Below, in pieces: positions 53,741 through 61,860 of a stretch of 64,000 nucleotides of DNA. The notes beneath the pieces were generated by a model. That model was not told the DNA's origin and searched no databases. It saw only the letters and a list, made by a program, of their open reading frames with translations. This DNA comes from DATKJY01 sp964540105 (lineage in GTDB: Bacteria; Zixibacteria; MSB-5A5; GN15; FEB-12). The position numbers and the translations under genes were made by a program. The DNA is taken from positions 682,001 through 746,000 of the forward strand of contig CAZILL010000002.1 of the NCBI GenBank assembly GCA_964540105.1, in the 5' to 3' direction. Within the stretch, counting starts at the first letter, position 1; each line of letters opens with the position of its first letter.

Positions 53741-54897
53741 ATTTCAAACCTCTGAGTGATAGAGACTTCGGAGGTTTCTTTTTTGGGGGGATTTTCTTCG
53801 AAAATCGGATTTGCTAACAGTTTGCTAACAGAATTTCCGAAAACTGCTGAATCCAATCTCTTCGCCGCCTCTTGTTGCGTTCCGGGAAACAAGTGTCCGT
53901 ATCGATCCAGTGTGGTCTTGGCACTGGCGTGCCCAAGCTGGCTTTGCACGAACTTGATGTTCTCTCCATTCGCAATCAGAAGTGACGCGAAAGTATGCCT
54001 CAGGTCATGGAAGCGTATGCGTCGTAGTCCCGCTCTGTCGAGTGCTGGCTGAAACTCCCGCTTCACAACGTTGTCCGGGTCCAGCGGCTTGCCCTGATCC
54101 GTGCAGAACACGAGGTCAGAATCAAATCGCTGAGTGCGCAAGCGGTGCTGTTCAAGATGCCGCTGCAATGTTGGGGACATAATTATTCGCCGAACACCGT
54201 TCTGCGACTTCGGAGAAACGAATGTCCCTTTATAGAGCGACCGCCTGATGCAGATTTGCGCTGAGCGCCAGTCGATATCGCCCCACTGTAGGGCAAGCAA
54301 CTCGCCCCTGCGCATTCCAGTCAGGACCTCCGTCAGGTGAAGCGTGAAATGCTGCGGCCTGACGTGTTGCAGCAAGAGCGAAATTTCTTCAGGATTGAGG
54401 AAATCCATCTCTTCCTGCTCGACTCTGGGTCGCCGGACGGCGATTGTCGGATCGCGAAAGACGTATCCCCAGTGAAGTGCGTGTCTGAACATTTCCTTCA
54501 AAGGAATCAGGATGTTCGCAACGGACTTGGGGGTCAATCCCCCTTTGGAGACCTTCTCAGCGAGAAACGATTGGATATGCGCTCCGCTGATTCTGTCGAG
54601 ATTGAGGTCGCCGAATACTGGAATCAAGTGCAGCCTGAGGATCGCTTCATAACTAACATAGGTGGAGGGTTTGACCGACACCTTTGCATAGTCAGAAAGC
54701 CACCTTGCCGCGAAGTCTCTGAAAAGGACCTTCGTTTCTTCCGGCATTATGCCGGTGTTCATTGCGCCGATCCGTTTCGCCAGAAGCTTCTCAGCCTGCT
54801 TCTTTGTGCGACCTGCAACTTCCCACTTCTGCTTGTCGCCCACTCGATATACGATGGAGTAAGTATCAGAGCGTTTGACGATGCTTCCTTGTGCCAA
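53719..54897 (-). CDS. Tyrosine recombinase/integrase
   Basis: 392 residues from a TTG at 54897, chosen because a near-perfect ribosome site (AAAGGAGGTGA) ends about 7 nt upstream and LAQGSIVKRSDTYSIVYRV is a typical integrase N-terminus (arm-binding). The longer frame to 55017 lacks a site. A core-binding SAM-like domain (VLFRDFAARWLSDYAK) precedes the catalytic domain with R196 (TGMRRGELLALQW), H297 and R300 (HDLRHTFAS), H323 and the nucleophile Y333 (LGHASAKTTLDRYGHLF). The last residues FEIGGGGRI and the stop are encoded by the complement of the tRNA-fMet 3' end. Confidence 0.92.
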
Positions 54898-55054
54898 TTC
54901 TTCTTCACCTCCTTTCCATTTGGCTAGGTTAAATGGTTCCGGAAAATTGACGAACACCGGAGGAACGCCATTGCTGGTGTCCTCCAGTATTCTCAGTGTG
55001 CTCGAAAGTTGTATCATGATGCTGAAAGCTAAGGCGACTGACTGTGAATGTCAA

Positions 55055-55273
55055 TCACTCTGCGCCTACGGCAACACAATGCTCGCGAGACAGTTTCGGC
55101 TCCTTTCTCAATTCTAGGTACACTGCTATTTCGGCTTCCGAAAATCGTACGTACCTTCCCACTTTAAGATGAGGAATGCGCTCTGGGTGACCTCGCCTCG
55201 TGCGGTCGTATACCCACGAGACAGGTACCCTGAGTCTCTTGGCGAGCTCCTCCACGCTCAATAGCTGTTCCAT
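55055..55273 (-). CDS. Excisionase/AlpA-like helix-turn-helix protein
   Basis: 72 residues with AGGG about 9 nt before the ATG. LLSVEELAKRLRVPVSWVYD, RIPHLKVGRYVRFSEAEIAVY is the standard MerR-like HTH of excisionases and AlpA regulators. It lies just upstream of the integrase in the same direction and starts 2 nt after the stop of the ATPase gene, so it is probably co-transcribed. It likely bends att-site DNA to favour excision or regulates the integrase. Confidence 0.85.
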   Translation of the reverse strand: MEQLLSVEELAKRLRVPVSWVYDRTRRGHPERIPHLKVGRYVRFSEAEIAVYLELRKEPKLSREHCVAVGAE

Positions 55274-55274
55274 A

Positions 55275-57080
55275 TTAGGTGTCCCTCGAATTCTTCTTTA
55301 CCAGTGGCGCCTGCTGCCACCGTTGTTCTGAAATTTCCTCCTCTTCGCGCTCTATCGAAACGAGATGAGAAGTCAGAAGCTTCTGCTTACGCTGTTCTAT
55401 CACACGGTCAGCTTCAGCGACAGGCAGAGCGTAGCGCTTGGCGTTGCAATCCAGAGTTCGCTCAACGTCTTTCGGCCACGCCCGCGCGGGTTTGACGAAT
55501 GCAGTCACTATGGCCATAACCGGTCGGTTTCCGAATTTCAGAAGGGCGTGGCGCATCGGTTGCAATTGAATCCGAGCGATTCTCTTTTCCAACTCTTCTT
55601 CGACGCTGTAGTAGTTCCGACTCGCAAGTTCCTTCGCTCTCTCAAATTCATAAAAAGGAACGATTGTGCTGGATTGAGAACGACTATGTCCGACGCTACG
55701 TCCAGTCGAGTGAGAAGTTGAATGGCCAGACATTGATGATGAACCGGAACCTGATGCGCTGCTTCTCCCTGAATGATCGGAGAACTGGAATAATTCGCCG
55801 TTAAGCCCGCCAACCGACTGCCCCTCACCGACGCTGTATCCGTCAAAGCTCATGTCGCTGTATCCGTCGCTTCGGATAGTCGCTTCTGCGTCAGTTTCCG
55901 TAGTCGAGTCGCTTTCGCCTTCCGAGCGCCCCACGATTTCTCGTCGGCTCTCTTTTGGCAGAAGCAACGTGCGGTGGATGGTGTCCTTCACTAAATCCCC
56001 TCGGAATTCTCCTGGGAAGAGTTCGCGGGCGATGAGCGCGCTGTCCTCGTAGCTTCCCGCGAATACGAGTTTCGTGCGGCAGCACGACATAGCCGCGGCG
56101 TACAGCTTTCGTGTGTCGTCTTTGGCGCGTAATTGCTCAAGAAACTGAAAATAGAGCCACAGAAACACGCCGCGCTTGCGGAATTCCTGAAGACAAAGCG
56201 CAAAATCCGGAGACGTGATTTCATCAGCTTCGTCTGCGAGAACAATCATGTCCGATTCGCGCCGCGTGAGCTGCGTAGCGTAATTGGCCAGGTGGTCCAA
56301 GATCATGATACCAAGCAGCTTTTGACACTCGCGCGATACCTTGACCGGCTGAAGGTTTATCAGCACAACCTTGCGCTTCGCCCGAATCTCCTGCCAGTCC
56401 AGGTTGCACAATTCCGATCCCACGACCCGGCGAACCGGGTCGTTTAGGATAATCTTGGCCGCGCGATTGAGGGTGCTTTCGATCAAGTTCTCCTTGTCCG
56501 CTCGCTTGGAAATGGCGTCAAACTCCTGCCACTCGGCGCGGACATACGGATTACTGACTCGTTGCAGAACCTCATGACGGAATCTGTCGTCGCTGAGCGA
56601 GAGGAAACTCAACATATCTGCGAGAGTGCATCCGGCTTCGATAAGTGCGACGAGGGTCGCACGCTCGCGACGCTCCAGCCGAGGACGGGTGCCGCTGTCT
56701 TGTTCTTCGAACACTTTCGCGATTCCCCTGACCATGCCGGATGCGTGCGTGGCGGAATCCAAGCCATTTCGAACCAAAAAATTAAGACAGAAGGCGTAAC
56801 GATCAGCCGCCTGATTCGCGTCGATCAGCACTGCGTCGCGCTCCCGATGGAGCATGGTGATGTACCGCACGCAGTCCCAGTAGGCGTCTCCATTCGGATC
56901 GGCGACTACGACCGGAATACGGTTGTTTATGCAGTACCTCGCCTTGGATATCATGGATTTGGACTTACCGAGACCTGTCTCACCCGTGCAGAGACCGTGG
57001 GCAAAGAACTCATCACGCACCGGACGCAGCAAAATGCTGCGCCCGGTCGTTTCATCGTGTCCGATACAGAACGGTTTCAT
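55275..57080 (-). CDS. Type IV coupling-protein-like (TraG/VirD4/HerA) ATPase
   Basis: 601 residues. Walker A is GETGLGKSKS (about 33-41), with VVVADPNGDAYWD behind it. Walker B is IVLADEADEI (about residue 280), and LQEFRKRGVFLWLYFQ resembles the post-Walker-B helix of VirD4/TraD-type DNA pumps. No N-terminal membrane anchor is present. The separate small membrane protein at 57519 may supply it. A Ser/Gly-rich low-complexity stretch lies at about 395-465, before a helical C-terminal region. It would move element DNA during conjugation or mobilisation. It overlaps the preceding gene by 4 nt (ATGA). Confidence 0.78.
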   Translation of the reverse strand: MKPFCIGHDETTGRSILLRPVRDEFFAHGLCTGETGLGKSKSMISKARYCINNRIPVVVADPNGDAYWDCVRYITMLHRERDAVLIDANQAADRYAFCLNFLVRNGLDSATHASGMVRGIAKVFEEQDSGTRPRLERRERATLVALIEAGCTLADMLSFLSLSDDRFRHEVLQRVSNPYVRAEWQEFDAISKRADKENLIESTLNRAAKIILNDPVRRVVGSELCNLDWQEIRAKRKVVLINLQPVKVSRECQKLLGIMILDHLANYATQLTRRESDMIVLADEADEITSPDFALCLQEFRKRGVFLWLYFQFLEQLRAKDDTRKLYAAAMSCCRTKLVFAGSYEDSALIARELFPGEFRGDLVKDTIHRTLLLPKESRREIVGRSEGESDSTTETDAEATIRSDGYSDMSFDGYSVGEGQSVGGLNGELFQFSDHSGRSSASGSGSSSMSGHSTSHSTGRSVGHSRSQSSTIVPFYEFERAKELASRNYYSVEEELEKRIARIQLQPMRHALLKFGNRPVMAIVTAFVKPARAWPKDVERTLDCNAKRYALPVAEADRVIEQRKQKLLTSHLVSIEREEEEISEQRWQQAPLVKKNSRDT

Positions 57081-57529
57081 GAGGCGTCCTCCTCTCTGGA
57101 CTCGTAGAGGCGGCGGTCGTAGTCCTCAATGACTGCTTCCCACATATCCGGCGGCAGACTGCTCTGAGTTTCCACGATTAAATTGGCGCGATCAATGGCC
57201 GCTTGTTTAGCCTGCTCCCTGAAACGTCTGCCGACCGCGGCGCGGATGTTCTCTTTGGCGTGTATTCGAGCCAGCGTCTGACGCTCGCGCCCGGTGATCC
57301 CCTCCATAGAACTTGCGGGTTTCGCCGGGAGGAATCGTCGAATGCGTGAGCGCGTTGCCAGAACAGCTAATCGATTCTGAGCGATCCCCAGCTGATGTCG
57401 GCTCACCGAATGACGAGTCTCACCGAACTTGACCGATGTCTCGTTGCGATGCTTTACGTGGTCGCCTGATATCTGCCGATAGATTGTCAGGAGTTGTCTC
57501 GCCCGCGCGAGAACTTCATTACTCTTCAT
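57077..57529 (-). CDS. Basic helical protein of the mobile element, unknown
   Basis: 150 residues from the ATG at 57529, with AGGAGG 5 nt upstream (an ATG at 57532 is too close to the site). It is rich in Arg, Lys and Glu and predicted mostly helical, with an Arg-rich centre (LATRSRIRRFLPAKP) and IHAKENIRAAVGRRFREQAK. No family was recognised. Its start overlaps the small membrane protein and its stop overlaps the ATPase, so the three are translationally coupled. A DNA-binding or transfer accessory role is plausible only from context. Confidence 0.6.
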   Translation of the reverse strand: MKSNEVLARARQLLTIYRQISGDHVKHRNETSVKFGETRHSVSRHQLGIAQNRLAVLATRSRIRRFLPAKPASSMEGITGRERQTLARIHAKENIRAAVGRRFREQAKQAAIDRANLIVETQSSLPPDMWEAVIEDYDRRLYESREEDAS

Positions 57530-57749
57530 CATGCCCTCCTTCGTATGGAATCTCCCGCGCGTTATCGGCGTAGCCGAGATCCAAATCGTGAAGCTCGCGC
57601 CCGAGAGCTTCGAGGAGGCGCTGTTCAGGGGATTTTGTAATGTTCTTATAGACTGTGTATCCTCCATAGATAGCTAAGCCAACGAACACAAGACCTAACA
57701 ACTTTTCTGTAAAGTTGTCGTTCTGACTCACATCATAATTCGTATTCAT
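57519..57749 (-). CDS. Small single-span membrane protein
   Basis: 76 residues. One hydrophobic helix (LLGLVFVGLAIYGGYTVY, about 17-34) is preceded by a polar N-terminus and followed by a charged tail (RLLEALGRELHDLDLGY). GAGAGG lies about 7 nt before the ATG. As the first gene of the ATPase operon it could anchor the soluble coupling-protein-like ATPase to the membrane. That function is inferred from position only. Confidence 0.6.
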   Translation of the reverse strand: MNTNYDVSQNDNFTEKLLGLVFVGLAIYGGYTVYKNITKSPEQRLLEALGRELHDLDLGYADNAREIPYEGGHDEE

Positions 57750-57831
57750 TTTTCATACCTCTCAATCAATAGATGTTTCGGCGTACCGAACAGCGGCCAG
57801 TTACTATGGAAGAACACCTGCTAGGTCCCAC

Positions 57832-57861
57832 TTGACAGTTTCCACATTAGTCAAGTAGAAT
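57832..57861 (+). promoter_or_regulatory. Promoter of a putative structured RNA, with operator-like repeat
   Basis: TTGACA (57832-57837), an 18-nt spacer, TAGAAT (57856-57861). An inverted repeat ACTTGAC (57830-57836) / GTCAAGT (57850-57856) covers the -35 box and the start of the -10 box, a typical repressor-site position. Confidence 0.55.
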
Positions 57862-57867
57862 GGCTAA

Positions 57868-58008
57868 TGAATCTTTCCAAGGAACCCCCGGACGGTTCCG
57901 CCGGAAGTGTTTGATCAACCATCTATCGGATGGCACAGCCCTGTAACGTGTGGGTTTCCCGCGAGTGCAAATCTGAGGAATCCTACATACGTGTGGGGCT
58001 GTTTTTTT
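57868..58008 (+). ncRNA. Candidate structured non-coding RNA ending in a terminator
   Basis: About 140 nt from the expected start of the promoter above to a T-run at 58002-58008. Visible stems are GGAACC/GGTTCC (57881-57899), CCATC/GATGG (57919-57933) and a closing stem ACAGCCC (57935-57941) with GGGCTGT (57996-58002), extendable by ACGT/ACGT inside, directly followed by seven T. No open frame with a ribosome site lies within. It might control element replication or transfer as an antisense or riboregulator; nothing identifies a known family. Confidence 0.5.
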
Positions 58009-58321
58009 GCCCAATCGGATAGGTAGCTGTGATGGAAATTTATTCGTCCGTTAGGACGCCAGTAATATCATGGGGACATTCGCCACCTCCTAGTTGATTG
58101 GTCCAACAATCAATTGGAAGCTCGTTAGACTTCACAACGAGCTGTCGGAACACTCATCAACCAAGAGAGGATGGCGAGGGTCCAACTGTGGTGGCATCCA
58201 AAGAATAAAATGATGGTCTTATCTGCGAATTGCAAGTGAAAAGTCGTGGGTACAAGAGAGAAATTTCACCGCGTACTGCTAGAGTCCCGAACAGGAGACA
58301 CTAATAGCCAACAGGAAGCAA
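58009..58321. other. Intergenic region of the mobile element
   Basis: No supported gene. One inverted repeat, AGCTCGTT/AACGAGCT (about 58121-58143), is visible. Confidence 0.3.
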
Positions 58322-58534
58322 ATGGGTCGATCCCTTGAAAAGAAGCGACCGACGGCAAGTGCTCCGTCCCTCAATTCCGCGTCGGCGCGATCCGGTGATG
58401 GTGGCGACCGCCTTCCGACCAAGAAAATCACTGCACCACTTAGCGTTTCCTCGCGCCCACGGGACATCAAGGTCCATACGGCGGGGTCGGCGGAATCTCT
58501 GGGGCGGGGTTGCCGCCCCAGTCTTATTCAATGA
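58322..58534 (+). CDS. Doubtful small basic ORF
   Basis: 70 residues with AGGAAG just before the ATG. The product is Arg/Ser/Pro-rich and low-complexity, without recognisable domains, and its end overlaps the convergent replication-relaxation gene and its hairpin. Retained only because of the ribosome site. Confidence 0.15.
   Translation: MGRSLEKKRPTASAPSLNSASARSGDGGDRLPTKKITAPLSVSSRPRDIKVHTAGSAESLGRGCRPSLIQ
58499..58521 (-). terminator. Hairpin after the replication-relaxation gene
   Basis: CTGGGGCGG (58499-58507) pairs with CCGCCCCAG (58513-58521) around GGTTG, 3 nt beyond the stop codon. No T-run on the minus strand. Confidence 0.5.
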
Positions 58535-59651
58535 GGCTCTGCAACCCCTTCTCAGGATGCGCCGTTCTCCAAACGTGCGTGAACACGCTTTCCGGATTCT
58601 CTAAAGAAAATTCGCTTATCGGACAGAACCAGAAAAGCGTAGTCGCTTTGAAGTCCGGTCCGAATTCCGACAGCGCCGACAAGATGTTGGCGATTCTTCC
58701 TCTCGTGGGATGTTCAGGCACCGCGTTCCCGGTCGTAAGAAACAGTACCGTAAATCCGGTGATCATGTTTTCTTGCGGCAATTCGTCAATGTTGATTCCG
58801 TTCTCGTGAACGCGAATTCCCGTCACTTCTCCGTCCGGCAACATCCGATACGAGTACCTTGTCTGGTACCTCTTGTAGCGGCGGTACCACCTGTACCCAA
58901 GAAGTTTCCTTCTGATGTCCGAACTCCCCTTTGTCGACACGATAGATTCTGTTCCCCTGTCTACTTCCAGCATGTAGTTCGCCCTGCCTTTTCCTTCGAC
59001 TTCAAGAGCGAAGAAAGCGTCCGGGCAGACCGTGAACCGCTCGTCATCCCCGTATTCGTTCTTCCCGGTTACGGAATCCCGCAAATGCAGGCCCTGCTCC
59101 CAAAAAAGGAGTCGCACGCCGCCTTTGGTCTTCCTGCACGCAAGCTCCAGCAAGACTCGTAGCTTCGCGGTTTCAAGCGCGTGCCGCAAAAAGGGTGACT
59201 TCACCTTATTAGCATCCACGACCTGACGGATGTTTTCCGGCGTGGTTCCGAGCCTCTGCGCCAGCGGCACGCACGCCTTCGGCCCGATTCCGTAAATTGC
59301 CCGCGGCGACCCGTGTCCTCTGCCAATGGGCTGATCGGCCAAGTGGTGTCGTTCCAGGTAGCGTGCGTGGTACAGAAGCTGAAGCCTTCTGTACAGGGCC
59401 TGCATCCCGAATCCCTGTTTCGCCGGTCTCAGCTTTCCGTCCTTTCCAATCTTCTTTTCCACCGCTTCCGGCTGGTCGGTCTGCATCAAATGCCACAGAA
59501 GTTCGGTGTCAAGGAAGCGGTGGAAAAAGACAAACTCCAGTATCTCCTTATCCCTTGAGTTCAACTCAAATTCAGGGAAAGCGGTCCTGTCGGCCTTGTA
59601 CCTCGACAGTCGCTTTTTTCGGGCGGGTTTCTCCGGGGTTTCTTGTGTCAT
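58524..59651 (-). CDS. Replication-relaxation family protein
   Basis: 375 residues from the ATG at 59651; the frame is open further upstream, but that part is low-complexity and overlaps the repeat field. A winged-helix-like N-terminal domain (FELNSRDKEILEFVFFHRFL, QALYRRLQLLYHARYLERH) is followed by a nuclease-like part with PDAFFALEVEGKGRANYMLEVDRGTES, where the PD...(D/E)xK-like spacing and conserved Glu/Asp stand out, and LLGYRWYRRYKRY. This matches the replication-relaxation family known from plasmids and integrative elements. Its function is probably in element replication or DNA processing. The inverted-repeat field lies just upstream. Confidence 0.75.
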   Translation of the reverse strand: MTQETPEKPARKKRLSRYKADRTAFPEFELNSRDKEILEFVFFHRFLDTELLWHLMQTDQPEAVEKKIGKDGKLRPAKQGFGMQALYRRLQLLYHARYLERHHLADQPIGRGHGSPRAIYGIGPKACVPLAQRLGTTPENIRQVVDANKVKSPFLRHALETAKLRVLLELACRKTKGGVRLLFWEQGLHLRDSVTGKNEYGDDERFTVCPDAFFALEVEGKGRANYMLEVDRGTESIVSTKGSSDIRRKLLGYRWYRRYKRYQTRYSYRMLPDGEVTGIRVHENGINIDELPQENMITGFTVLFLTTGNAVPEHPTRGRIANILSALSEFGPDFKATTLFWFCPISEFSLENPESVFTHVWRTAHPEKGLQSLIE

Positions 59652-59725
59652 ATTCCAATGTTTCTTTCGTCCTTTAGGACTCCTCTCACATCCGTTTTCG
59701 CGCGCACCCCGTCGGAGGGCCAAAA

Positions 59726-60326
59726 GCCCGAAGGGCGTCCGCCCCGCGAACCCAACCCGCTTCGGGGCAGGGTGAGCGGCACGGCGGTTTGAGCCCGCCC
59801 GACTAAGCTCGCTTTGGTCGCCGTCCCGCACACTATATATCGAGGCCTCCCTCACATAGCGGGACAAGACCCGGAGAACGAGCCGGTCAGCCGACCGGCT
59901 CGGGCGGAGTCGAGACCCCTCGGTCCCTACCTGCTTCCGCTAATATCCCGTTCGCACGGAAGCAGGTAGGTAGGGGTCGAGAAAAGAGAGCTTAGTCGGG
60001 CGGAGACCGACGAACACTTTCCCTTATGTTACAGGCACTTACGTGCCTGATGAAGTAGAAATCATCGGCGATCATTTCTACTTCGTAAGTAGGCTCAATG
60101 GAGCCTGCTTTGGCAAGGGAAAAGTGTGAGGACGGGAGCCCAGCCCGACGGGGTGCGCGCGCTTTCTTCTCTTAGCCACCCGTCAAAAAGGGTGGCGTAT
60201 TCTGAAAGGTTCAGCCGGTGGCTGAACCGGGGATTATTGGTGTACTACCGCCAGGGCGTTTCAAGAACCTCATGTTCTGACCACTAAGCCGTTCAGTTAC
60301 GAGGTTCTCCGCTTCCGGCAGTAGTA
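59726..60326. repeat. Field of nested inverted repeats, possible origin
   Basis: About 600 nt with at least a dozen inverted repeats: GCCC/GGGC (59726-59736); GCCCCG/CGGGGC (59741-59768); a perfect 16-bp pair 59795-59810 with 59988-60003; GTCCCGC/GCGGGAC (59823-59865); a 10-bp hairpin 59879-59902; 7+13 bp arms 59914-59939 with 59957-59978; the cloverleaf 60014-60127; GCCACCC/GGGTGGC (60175-60196); GGTTCAGCC/GGCTGAACC (60208-60228); and 60243-60252 with 60317-60326 enclosing 60265-60271/60301-60307. Such density suggests a replication or transfer origin read as single strand, or structured RNA. The last repeat overlaps the zinc-ribbon gene. Confidence 0.7.
60014..60127. repeat. Cloverleaf-like four-way inverted-repeat structure
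   Basis: Outer arms ACACTTTCCCTT (60014-60025) and its complement (60115-60127, one bulged A) enclose three hairpins: CAGGCAC/GTGCCTG (60032-60049), GAAGTAGAAAT/ATTTCTACTTC (60052-60084, extendable inward past one C-C mismatch) and AGGCTC/GAGCCT (60091-60106). Folded, this is a four-way junction. Confidence 0.7.
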
Positions 60327-60449
60327 GCACAGTTTCCCGAATTCGATCTTCTGACGGCAGACGGAGCACTTCGGATGCCGTTTGAAATGACTTTTCCTCC
60401 TGGTGTAAGGAAAAGCAATCGTGCTGGAAGCACGTTTACGAGCCCTCAT
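60297..60449 (-). CDS. 50-aa zinc-ribbon protein coupled to the RuvC-like gene
   Basis: A 50-residue frame whose ATG (60449) overlaps the stop of the RuvC-like gene as ATGA. It starts MRARKRASSTIAFPYTRRK and ends with two CxxC knuckles, KCSVC and LCYYC, about 11 residues apart, then KRRTS. The arrangement is a compact zinc ribbon with a very basic N-terminus, as in small nucleic-acid-binding proteins. Coupling makes it a likely partner of the nuclease. Its 3' end overlaps an inverted repeat of the adjacent field. Confidence 0.7.
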   Translation of the reverse strand: MRARKRASSTIAFPYTRRKSHFKRHPKCSVCRQKIEFGKLCYYCRKRRTS

Positions 60450-60976
60450 GCGCCATTCCATTTGGAAGCTGTGAAGGTGCTGTTGAGGATGACAAAGGTC
60501 AAACCACAGGCGATTGCATCAAAGGAGTTTTGGTAGTAGCGCTCCCGCCAGCGGCGATTGGATTCCAGATACGCCCGCATTTCCGGAAACCTGAGCGCTA
60601 CCGTTCTGGCCAGTTCCCGCTTGGTGGCGTTGCCGTCGTTGCAGACGACTTTTCGGATGGTGCGAGGGTCATATTCATAGACCCGCACCCGATGCCGCCT
60701 GGCCACCGCCTTGATCCGACCGATGGCCAGCGACAGGCGTAAGTTCTGCCGGACTTGGGAAAAAGAATTCTTTTCAATAGCCAATGCAAAGGGTTGCTTC
60801 TCTTGGAACATGCGGCTGACGATGCGCTCGACTGTGAGCAACAACCCCTCCGTGACTCGACCGTGTCGAATAGACTTGATGCCGTAGTCCACGAGCTCTT
60901 CTCCGTCAAAGCTGGCATACCCCATTTCGCGTGTCCCGGGATCTATCGCCAGAATCCTATTCCTTTGCGGACGCAT
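60446..60976 (-). CDS. RuvC-like Holliday-junction resolvase-type nuclease
   Basis: 176 residues. The RNase H-fold active-site motifs appear in order: ILAIDPGTREMGYA (first Asp, about residue 11), FALAIEKNSF (Glu, about 68) and NSFDAIACGL (C-terminal Asp, about 152), with a basic helix AIGRIKAVARRHRVRVYEYDP between. Size and spacing match RuvC resolvases, which cut four-way junctions. There is no bridge helix or HNH insert as in IscB/TnpB/Cas9. No ribosome site is seen; translation is probably coupled to the upstream gene, whose end it overlaps by 20 nt. The neighbouring repeat field could supply junction substrates. Confidence 0.8.
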   Translation of the reverse strand: MRPQRNRILAIDPGTREMGYASFDGEELVDYGIKSIRHGRVTEGLLLTVERIVSRMFQEKQPFALAIEKNSFSQVRQNLRLSLAIGRIKAVARRHRVRVYEYDPRTIRKVVCNDGNATKRELARTVALRFPEMRAYLESNRRWRERYYQNSFDAIACGLTFVILNSTFTASKWNGA

Positions 60977-61232
60977 ATTGTTTGAGAAGAAAAATGAACA
61001 AAGCGGCTCTCGACTTTTTGATCTTGTGGTCCGGCGTCTGCTTCACCATGTCCAGTGCACGACGGATGATCTGCTCGTCGAATCGCTGGCAATACGTCCG
61101 GTACAGGAGCAAGTGCGAATCATCCTTGAGCGCGCTTGCGACCTCAAGCGCCAATAAATCACAGGGAGATTTCGGAGAGAACGGTATCTGACCCTCCGGC
61201 GGAACTTCACGCGTTTGATGCGTTGTACCCAT
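60957..61232 (-). CDS. Small protein of the RuvC-like operon, unknown
   Basis: 91 residues from the ATG at 61232. Largely helical after residue 22: LLALEVASALKDDSHLLLYR, CQRFDEQIIRRALDMVKQT, KKSRAALFIFLLKQYA. I recognise no family with confidence; the shape recalls small replication-initiation or primase-accessory helical proteins. It overlaps the HTH gene upstream by 26 nt and the RuvC-like gene downstream by 20 nt, so it is part of a tightly coupled unit. Confidence 0.6.
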   Translation of the reverse strand: MGTTHQTREVPPEGQIPFSPKSPCDLLALEVASALKDDSHLLLYRTYCQRFDEQIIRRALDMVKQTPDHKIKKSRAALFIFLLKQYASAKE

Positions 61233-61533
61233 GTTTGTTTTTGTTAGTGAATAAGTACTCTTTGAATGGAGAATAGCCCGGAAATCTCGCCGCGATCCCC
61301 TCTCGAATCCGGCGGAAGCGATTGAGAAAGAGAATTTCCAGGGGGCAGCCGATCACGACCGACAAGCGAAGCGCATTTTCGAGAGTGGGCGTCCGCCTGC
61401 CCTTTTCCCAATCTGCTATATGGCAGATGTTTTCCTGACCGACCAAACGGGCAACGTCCCGCAGCCGGAGGTGCCGCTTGTGGCGATACCTCCGGATATC
61501 GTTCGATTCGATTGTGCGATTGTCGCGGGACAT
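61207..61533 (-). CDS. XRE-type helix-turn-helix regulator
   Basis: 108 residues. The N-terminal HTH reads DIRRYRHKRHLRLRDVARLV, then ENICHIADWEKGRRTPTLEN and ALRLSVVIGCPLEILFL, the normal Cro/CI (XRE) layout. A short C-terminal tail follows (RFPGYSPFKEYLF). It heads the leftward operon with the unknown protein, RuvC-like nuclease and zinc ribbon, and likely controls it from the divergent region 61534-61860. Confidence 0.82.
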   Translation of the reverse strand: MSRDNRTIESNDIRRYRHKRHLRLRDVARLVGQENICHIADWEKGRRTPTLENALRLSVVIGCPLEILFLNRFRRIREGIAARFPGYSPFKEYLFTNKNKHGYNASNA

Positions 61534-61860
61534 ATGATTCTTGTTTTTGTCTGTGTTTGTGTTTTTGTTTCCTCCAGCGTAAGCCTAAGGCAAAACACCC
61601 TCAATACCCGTCAGCGGGTAGCAGCTGTGGATATCTAGACAGACAAATGTATAAAGACGCTAAAATGCCCGATTTCTGCTAGGTATAGCCATTCGGGCGA
61701 TTTTTCAGGGTTCCCTCAAGAAAATCTTGACCGGAGATTGTAGACCCTATCCGCTCTTTCGGTCAACCCCCTATATCCACAGGCATTGCCCGACTCCGGA
61801 TCACTTTCTCGCACTGCACAAGAATCTGCTCTTGGGATATACTGCCAATTCAATACGAAT
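61534..61860. other. Divergent control region with inverted repeats
   Basis: Between the HTH regulator and the recombinase module. It has GCCCGA/TCGGGC (61668-61698) followed by a T-run on the + strand, and TTGACCG/CGGTCAA (61727-61766). Either could bind the HTH protein. No gene is supported. Confidence 0.4.

Noticed and set aside
59726..60326. CRISPR array
   Set aside because: The repeats are inverted and all different; there are no regularly spaced direct repeats or cas genes.
60446..60976. TnpB/IscB-type RNA-guided nuclease
   Set aside because: Only a compact RuvC-resolvase-sized domain is present, without bridge helix, HNH or the long accessory regions of those families.
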